This document shows, in pieces, positions 1 to 8,700 of a stretch of DNA of 10,000 bases; the stretch's first letter is position 1, and every line of letters begins with the position of its first letter. The notes under the pieces were generated by a model. That model did no database searches, was not told where the DNA came from, and worked only from the letters and a program-made list of their open reading frames with translations. Source of the stretch: Thiobacillus sp. (GTDB lineage Bacteria > Pseudomonadota > Gammaproteobacteria > Burkholderiales > Thiobacillaceae); assembly GCA_020216925.1 (NCBI GenBank), contig JAIWOL010000118.1, forward strand, positions 1 through 10,000, written 5' to 3'. Made by a program: the position numbers and the translations under genes.

Positions 1-1539
<1,539 letters not shown>

Positions 1540-2917
1540 CGGCGCGACCCTGCGTTTTGCGGCCTGCCTGCGCGGCTGGCCGCTTGCTGCGGGGCTCGCG
1601 TCGGCCATCGGCATCTGGCTGCTGTTGCAGTATTTCGTCTGGCTGGAACAGGACCGGCGCGTGCAGGCCGAACGAGCCATTTTGCAGGCAGAAGCCGCCA
1701 CAGTGCGGGCCAGGCTCGAATCCGAACTCAACTCGACCCTGTCCTTGAGCCTGGGGTTGTCCGGTTTCGTGCTTGCCGACCCCAACTTTTCCAAAGCCGC
1801 GTTTGAGCAGGTGGCCGCCTCGCTGCTGCGCCTGCAACCGGCCATACGCAGCGTGGCCCTGGCCCCCGACAATGTCATCCGGCTGGTTTATCCGCGCGCC
1901 GGCAATGAAAAGGCGCTGGGCCTGCGATACCTGGACACGCCGACGCAGCGCGAGGCCGTGTTGCGCTTGATGCGCGAGCAGCGCCCGGTGATCGCCGGGC
2001 CGATCGAACTGGTGCAGGGTGGCATCGGTATCGTCAACCGCATTCCGATTGTCTTCGCCAAACCGCAGGGCGACACGCGCTACTGGGGGCTGGCCTCCGT
2101 TGCGATCAATCCCGTGCCGATCTTCGAACACGCTGGCCTGGGCGCGAATGGCCTGCACAGCGGCATGCCGTTCGCGCTGCGCGGCAAGGACGGTCTGGGC
2201 GCGCGGGGCGAGGTATTCCTGGGGCAGGCTGCCCTGTTCAACGATCCGGCTGCGGTGGTGATGGATGTGGTGATTCCCGGTGGCACCTGGCAGTTGGCCT
2301 TGCGGCCATCGCCGGGCAAGTCGGCGGCCACGGAATGGGGCTGGGTAATGCAGGTCACGCTGGCGGCGGCGCTGTTCGCTGGCGGACTCACGGCCTACTC
2401 GCTCGCCGCGCATCAGCGCATCCGCGCCATGGCTCTGAGCGATTCGTTGACCGGGCTGGCAAATCGCCGCCAGTTCCATGCCGCGGGCGAGGAACTGTTT
2501 GCGCTGGCCAAACGTACTCGCCGCCCGCTCACCCTGCTCAACCTCGACATCGACGATTTCAAGGCGGTAAACGATACCTTCGGTCACGCTGGCGGGGATG
2601 CGGTGCTGGTGCAGGTGGCGCAGGCGCTCAAGGCATGCTGCCGTGAATCCGATCTGGTCGCGCGGGTGGGGGGCGACGAATTCCTGCTGCTGTTGCCGGA
2701 CACCGCGCCCGGCGCCATGCTCGAAGCGCTGTTGCAGCGTCTGCGCCAAGCCATCTGCAATGTCCTGCCCGACATGCCGCCACCCGCGCGACTCGGTGTC
2801 AGCATCGGCGTGGCGGTGTGTAGCCAGAACACGCCCACGCTCAGTGCCCTGATGCGTCAGGCCGACGAAACCATGTATCGCGTCAAGACGGCAGCCGGCA
2901 CAGCCGAAACCACATGA

Positions 2918-3011
2918 TTCTCCGTCGGTCCGACCTGCGCGCGACATCCGCTGTTTCGACGACGCGCACACGCCGCGGGTGAGCATGGGCTTTATCCGCA
3001 AAGAGGCGGGT
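2918..3011. other. Convergent gap between the cyclase gene and slyX
   Basis: Ninety-four bases separate the stop codons of two convergent genes. A 6-bp GC stem (TGCGCG 2936-2941 with CGCGCA 2963-2968, 21-base loop) is possible, but no T-run follows on either strand. I see no convincing intrinsic terminator and no small gene here. Confidence 0.5.
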
Positions 3012-3230
3012 TCAGTAGTGCGGAGGAATCTCGTCGCGCAGATTGCGTTCTTCCGCCGGCAGGGCATCGCGTAACTGGCGATGCAGCGCACGCAGCTGCG
3101 CCTGCAACAGGTCGAGCTGTTCCTGCTGGCGGAAGACCGTTTTGTTCAGCGCGTCGATCAGGTCTTCGGCAAAGGCCAGCTTGGCTTCGACTTCGGCGAG
3201 GCGGTGGTCGGTGGCAGCAGGGTCGATCAT
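3012..3230 (-). CDS. slyX: SlyX family small coiled-coil protein
   Basis: This is a 72-residue protein, the same length as E. coli SlyX, with the same C-terminal ending PPHY (here DEIPPHY). Residues about 9-56 are a heptad-like run of Leu, Ile, Val and Ala with many Glu, Gln and Arg, giving a coiled coil throughout. There is no signal peptide and no membrane segment. The biochemical role of SlyX is not established; it was named for its position beside slyD. The reading frame is open far upstream (to 3734), but that extension is the antisense-strand shadow of the overlapping TlpA gene in another frame. The family length and the ATG at 3230 fix the start. That ATG overlaps the TGA of the upstream gene (ATGA on the minus strand), so translational coupling is likely. 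Confidence 0.9.
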   Translation of the reverse strand: MIDPAATDHRLAEVEAKLAFAEDLIDALNKTVFRQQEQLDLLQAQLRALHRQLRDALPAEERNLRDEIPPHY

Positions 3231-3757
3231 GGTGCGGGGACTTTCAACAAAGGCGTGACGAGTTTTTCCAGCCGGGGGAAATGCACCTGCCCGGCGATCT
3301 TGTGACGGATATGGCCGTCGGCGTCGACGATGAACGAGGTGGGCACGCTCGACACGCTGCCGAACGCGGCAGCCACGCTGGCGTTGGTGGGCGCGGCCAT
3401 GAAGGCGTAACCCTTGTCGCGCATCCACGCGGCGATTTTTTCCGGCGAGTCGTCGACGCTGATCGAGACGACCTCGAAGCCGCGAGCGCGGTATTCCTGC
3501 CAGAACGAATCGATCACCGGCTTTTCCTTGCGGCAGTAGGGGCACCAGGTCGCCCAGAAATTCACCAGCACCACGCGGCCCTTGAGCGATTCGCTCGTGA
3601 CCGCGCGGCCATCCGGCAGCGTCACTTGCCACGGCGGCGGAGCGACATTCTCGTCGCTCACCTGCGCCGGCGGGCGGAACCACAGATAAGCAATCAAACC
3701 CAGTAGAATCAGGGTCAACGGACTCGGCGTCCATTTTTTCAGGGTTTGTCTATCCAT
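3227..3757 (-). CDS. TlpA/ResA-type membrane-anchored thiol-disulfide oxidoreductase
   Basis: The 176-residue protein has a short basic N-terminus and one hydrophobic segment (about 13-28, LTLILLGLIAYLWF) that should anchor it in the inner membrane. The remainder is a periplasmic thioredoxin-fold domain. VNFWATWCPYCRKEKP contains the redox CPYC motif (Cys72, Cys75). VPTSFIVDADG contains the cis-proline (Pro139) found opposite the active site in thioredoxins. The spacing and the LKGRVVLVNFWATWC block are typical of TlpA/ResA/CcmG-like reductases, which reduce apocytochrome or other periplasmic disulfides. Which substrate applies here cannot be told. Its start codon overlaps the divergent hemJ start, and its stop overlaps slyX. 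The haem gene next door makes a role in cytochrome c maturation plausible but not shown. No clear Shine-Dalgarno precedes ATG 3757, and there is no better start upstream of the membrane segment. Confidence 0.9.
   Translation of the reverse strand: MDRQTLKKWTPSPLTLILLGLIAYLWFRPPAQVSDENVAPPPWQVTLPDGRAVTSESLKGRVVLVNFWATWCPYCRKEKPVIDSFWQEYRARGFEVVSISVDDSPEKIAAWMRDKGYAFMAAPTNASVAAAFGSVSSVPTSFIVDADGHIRHKIAGQVHFPRLEKLVTPLLKVPAP
3704..3709 (+). promoter_or_regulatory. Possible -10 box for hemJ inside the TlpA gene
   Basis: TAGAAT matches five of six bases of the sigma-70 -10 consensus and would give a leader of about 40 bases before hemJ. No good -35 sits 16-18 bases upstream, so this is weak. It is noted because the overlap of the two divergent start codons forces the hemJ promoter to lie inside the neighbouring coding sequence. 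Confidence 0.2.
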
Positions 3758-4169
3758 GCTGTGGCTGAAATCGTTCCATATCGTGATGGTGGTGAGCTGG
3801 TTCGCCGGGCTGTTCTATCTGCCGCGCATCTTCGTCAATCTGGCGATGGAGAAGAACGACGCCGCCTACGACCGCCTGCTCGTCATGGCCGGCAAATTGT
3901 ATCGCTTCGTCACCCCCATCATGTGGCTTGCGCTCGCCAGCGGCGTCTGGCTGTGGCTCGCGTATTTTCCATTGTCGATGCACTGGATGTGGGCCAAGCT
4001 CGCGCTCGTCGCCGGGCTGGTCGGCTATCACTACGCCTGCAAGCGCCTGCTGCGCGACTTCAACGCCAGACAGAACGCCAAATCCCACGTCTGGTTCCGC
4101 TGGTTCAACGAAATCCCCGTGATCGTGCTGCTGGTCGTGGTGCTGCTGGTGGTCCTCAAGCCCTTCTGA
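3756..4169 (+). CDS. hemJ: HemJ-type protoporphyrinogen IX oxidase
   Basis: HemJ oxidises protoporphyrinogen IX to protoporphyrin IX, the penultimate step of haem synthesis, in the inner membrane. The 137-residue length, the opening MLWLKSFHIVMVVSWFAGLF with the conserved His8, and the block LPRIFV are characteristic. So are KLALVAGLVGYHYAC (81-95) and the terminal RWFNEIPVIVLLVVVLLVVLKPF. Four membrane helices are visible (about 4-22, 52-71, 78-96 and 119-135). This family replaces HemG or HemY in many proteobacteria and was formerly annotated UPF0093. The start is well fixed because the family begins at this Met; CAGGG at 3740-3744 can serve as a ribosome binding site, with an 11-base spacer. 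The start codon shares two bases with the divergent TlpA-type gene. The methyltransferase gene begins 19 bases after the stop, so the two are probably co-transcribed. Confidence 0.93.
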   Translation: MLWLKSFHIVMVVSWFAGLFYLPRIFVNLAMEKNDAAYDRLLVMAGKLYRFVTPIMWLALASGVWLWLAYFPLSMHWMWAKLALVAGLVGYHYACKRLLRDFNARQNAKSHVWFRWFNEIPVIVLLVVVLLVVLKPF

Positions 4170-4188
4170 CGCTTTTCGAAAGCCCTGT

Positions 4189-5421
<1,233 letters not shown>

Positions 5422-5461
5422 CCGGGTCGCCGCAGGGCCTGTGGTTTCGTTATTTGGGTAC

Positions 5462-5481
5462 CGGCCGCTTGCAGTCGGCCG
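5462..5481. repeat. GC-rich hairpin downstream of rlmL
   Basis: CGGCCG at 5462-5467 can pair with CGGCCG at 5476-5481 across an 8-base loop. No T-run follows directly, so this is not a terminator on its own. It may stabilise the 3' end of the hemJ-rlmL transcript together with the next hairpin. Confidence 0.4.
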
Positions 5482-5489
5482 ACGTGGGA

Positions 5490-5534
5490 CGGCATGCCAC
5501 AACCGGTATCCGTGATGCCGAATTCTGTTTTTTT
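5490..5534 (+). terminator. Candidate intrinsic terminator of the hemJ-rlmL unit
   Basis: CGGCAT (5490-5495) pairs with ATGCCG (5515-5520). After a two-base bulge, CAC (5498-5500) pairs with GTG (5512-5514), leaving an 11-base loop. Three to four bases later comes a pyrimidine/T-rich stretch ending in seven T (5528-5534). The T-run starts 7 bases after the stem, a little further than ideal. It lies on the plus strand after rlmL, where a terminator is expected. Confidence 0.55.
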
Positions 5535-5601
5535 GCGTCTGGTCGGATGCGCCCTTGTCCGTGGTCTTGGGGGCACGTTGTCCGCCGAAATCATCGACAA
5601 A

Positions 5602-5620
5602 CCGTAAATTCCCGTAATTT
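5602..5620. promoter_or_regulatory. Direct repeat, 10-base period, upstream of the large gene
   Basis: CCGTAAATT (5602-5610) and CCGTAATTT (5612-5620) are near-identical copies. The shared CCGTAA cores begin exactly 10 bases apart, placing them on the same face of the helix. They abut the best -35 candidate (5622-5627), a position typical of an activator site. No regulator is identified. Confidence 0.35.
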
Positions 5621-5621
5621 T

Positions 5622-5649
5622 TTCACTTGGTTTCACCAAATTTTACACT
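5622..5649 (+). promoter_or_regulatory. Candidate sigma-70 promoter of the large DUF11 gene
   Basis: TTCACT (5622-5627) matches four of six -35 bases. After a 16-base spacer, TACACT (5644-5649) matches four of six -10 bases. An alternative is TTTACA (5642-5647, five of six) with TATGGC (5665-5670, three of six) at 17 bases. Both lie in the only markedly A/T-rich patch of the 310-base non-coding stretch, 60-110 bases before the start codon. The choice between them is not settled by the sequence. Confidence 0.35.
5627..5639. promoter_or_regulatory. Palindrome in the promoter spacer, operator-like
   Basis: TTGGT and ACCAA form a perfect 5-base inverted repeat around TTC. It sits between the candidate -35 and -10, where a bound repressor would block polymerase. 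It is short enough to arise by chance. Confidence 0.3.
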
Positions 5650-5716
5650 CCCGCTGCCGCTATGTATGGCACATGGGCTACATTCGCGCCCACAGTGCCG
5701 GGTTACCAATACAAAC

Positions 5717-5723
5717 AGGGAGA
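5717..5723 (+). promoter_or_regulatory. Ribosome binding site of the large DUF11 gene
   Basis: AGGGAGA lies 8 bases before ATG 5732, an optimal spacing. It decides between that ATG and ATG 5724, which lies directly after the purine run and leads only to a 13-codon dead-end frame. Confidence 0.7.
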
Positions 5724-5731
5724 ATGACCAA

Positions 5732-8700
5732 ATGTTGCCGCCGAAACAGACGCACACCCGCTTGAACGGATGGTTGCGCGGCAGCCTGGCTATGCTGGCC
5801 ATGCTCTTGTCGCCCGGGGCCTGGGCCGGGGTGGACTGGGTGGTGAACAGCAGCGATACCGGATTCGACCCGGTGCCGGCAGGAGGCGATATCGTCTATG
5901 TCGTGCGCGTGAACAACAACGGCGACACGCCCGCACCCGCCACTTCGTTGACGCTGGCGCTGCCGGCGACGACTGTTTTCGTGTCGGCAACCGGCATGAC
6001 GTGTTCCGGCAGCGGGCCGGTTACATGCGCCGTGCCGGCGCTGACGGCAGGGGGCGGCGGCGGCGACGAAGCGACGGTCGATGTGCGTGTCCGCACCACG
6101 ATTTCGGGGGTCGTTACCCTCACCGCGAGCGTGCCGACGGCCGGCGACGACGATGCGAGCAATAACGCGGTCAACGAATCGACGACGGTAAATGCGGGGG
6201 CAGATATTGCGCTTGCGCTCACGGGACCAGCCAGCGCGGCGTCTGGCGCTACAGTGTCCTATACCTACACGATCACCAATAACGGCCCGGATGCATCCGG
6301 CACCCAGACTCTGAACGTGCCGCAGCCCGCCGGGCTTTCCGGCATCGTCGCGCCTGGCGGCTGTACGCTCTCCGGGAGTTCCTACACGTGCAGCGTGGCA
6401 GGGCTGGCCAATGGTGCGTCCACCACGCGCGTCTTCACTGGCCAGATCAGCGCGGCGAGCGGTTCCACGCTTACTGCCAGCGGCAGCGTGACGGCGACCG
6501 CCACCCCAGCCGATCCCATCGCCAGCAACAACACCGCCACCTTCAACACTACCGTGACGCCAGGCAGCGACGTGCGGATTGCCAAGAGCCGCGCGCCTGG
6601 TGGAGCGCTCGTTGTGGGGCAGGCGGTGACGTTCACGCTCACACCCAGCTACACCGGCGATTCGCCCAGCGGGCTCACGATCACCGACACCTTGCCGGCC
6701 AATTACACCCCCGGTGTGGTCGCCAGTCCGCAAAACGGCTGGACGTGCTCGGTGTCCGGGCAAACCATAACCTGCACCAAACCCGCTGGCAGCGTTGCGG
6801 GCGCGAGCGTGGCGCTGGGCACGATAGCCATTCCTGCCACGGCGGCGAGCGCAGGCAGCGGCGTGACCAACACGGCCACGATTGCCTCGTCCGGCCCGGC
6901 CGATCCAAATCCAGCGAACAACACCGCAAGCGACGGTGGCGTCACGATCAACGCCGCCACGGTCGATCTGCGCGCCAACAAGTCCGGTCCCAGCCCGGCG
7001 GTGGTGGTTGCCGGCCAGGCATTCAACTGGACTATCAGCGCCAGCAATATCGGCACGGCCGGTTTTGTCGGCACGCTGGTCATGACCGACAACCTGCCGG
7101 CTGGCGTCACGGTCAACGGCTACACGCTCAACGGCTGGTCGTGTTCGCCCGCTGCGCCGGTGAGCGGCCCGGCCGCGATCACCTGTCAGCGCGTCTTCAC
7201 CGCGGGCAGTCCGCTTGCCGCAGGGGCGACTTCGAGTGCCGTTGTGCTCGACGCTGTGGCATCGAGTCCGGGCAGCCATGTCAACAGCATGACGGTGAGC
7301 TCGCCAGACGCCAACATTCCCGACACCAATCCCGGCAATGACACAGTGACGCATGCCGTCACCGCCAGCCTGCCCGCCGACGCCGCCGATCTCTCGGTGA
7401 CCAAGGCTGTGTCGCCCGCGAGCGTGGCTGCGGGCGAGGTGTTGACCTATACGCTGGAAGTCATCAACAGCGGGCCGCAGCCAGCGGATACGGTCACGCT
7501 CACCGACGCGCTCGGTTCACTCATCAACAACAGCGTCGGACCGACCGGCGCAGGCTATATCGGCCATATCCTTACCCCCGGATCGTCCAGTGGGGGGAGC
7601 TGTTCAAGTGCAGCCAACGGCTCGGCGCGACGCGATCTGACCTGCACCTTCAGCAGCATTCCGGTGTGTACAGCCGGCGTGGACTGCCCCGTGATCGTGG
7701 TGCAGATCCGCCCGGGCGGCAACGGTGGCAGCCGCAGCAATACGGCATCCGTCGTCTCGGCTGTCACTGCCGATCCGGACGCGGCGGATCGCACGGCCAC
7801 CGTTGTCAGCACTGTCACGCCGCGCGTGGACGTGACAGTCAGCAAAACCGCCACGCCGGCAAGCGTGCCTGCCGGGCAAAACCTCACCTATGTGATTACC
7901 GCGAGCAATATCGCCAATGGCCAGTCCCAGGCGAATAACGTGTTGATCGACGACACCCTGCCGCATGGCGTCAGGTTCGTCTCGGCCTCGCCTTCTTCCG
8001 GCTTGTGTGCCACCGTGCCGGCGGCCAACAGCGTAACCGGCCCGGGCAACGATCAGCTCGCGTGCAACCTCGGCAGCATCGCCAACGGCGCGCAGCAAAC
8101 CGTGACCGTGGTGGTGCAGCCCACCACCGCTACCCGTGGCATCACGCTCACCAACACGGCCTTCGTATCCACCAGCACCGATGAAACCAATATCGCCAAC
8201 AACAGTGCAAGCGTGAACACGACGGTGCAGAACCCGACGCTCGACCTGTTGATCAACAAGACCGACAGCGTCGACCCGGTGGCCGCGGGCGACAACACCG
8301 TATACACGATTACCGTCACCAATCAGGGGCCGTCGGCGGCGGAAAATGTGACGGTGACCGACAACTTGCCGCCCACGCGACTGAGTTATCAGTCACACAC
8401 CGTGCCGGCGGGCGGTACCTGCCCCACAGTGCCGGCATTGAACAGCACGAACGGCACGCTGGTATGCCAGATTCCCGTGCTTGCCGCCGGGCAGTCGGCG
8501 AGCTTGACGGTGACCATGCGCGGCGAGGTAAAAGGCGTCGATATCAATACAGCGACAGTGAGTTCCGACGAGGTCGCCGCCGGGTTCGACACCGTCGCCG
8601 GCAATAACTCGGTCAACCAGAACACCACGGTGCGCACCAAGGCCGACGTGCAGGTGGTGAGCAAAACCCCGTCGGCAAATCCGGTCAACCTGCGCGATGT

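Noticed and set aside
2936..2968. Bidirectional terminator between the convergent cyclase and slyX genes
   Set aside because: The stem is only 6 bp with a 21-base loop and has no T-run on either strand.
3012..3734. A 240-codon reading of slyX starting at 3734
   Set aside because: The first 168 codons overlap the TlpA-type gene in another frame and resemble nothing. SlyX family length and the ATGA junction set the start at 3230.
5422..5731. A c-di-GMP riboswitch upstream of the large surface protein
   Set aside because: Tempting given the cyclase nearby, but I could not find the GEMM core pattern or a matching two-helix fold. Only a terminator-like hairpin and promoter-like boxes are seen.
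5724..5765. Short upstream ORF (13 codons) overlapping the start of the DUF11 gene
   Set aside because: Its ATG is immediately next to the ribosome binding site, too close for initiation, and the sequence is Arg/Cys-rich nonsense. ATG 5732 has ideal spacing and leads to a signal peptide.
5678..7354. 558-codon minus-strand open frame, and others (for example 8389-9213), opposite the DUF11 gene
   Set aside because: The plus strand carries a continuous, signal-peptide-led, repeat-structured gene here. The antisense frames read as low-complexity Arg/Ala/Gly or mirrored Thr/Val sequence without domains.
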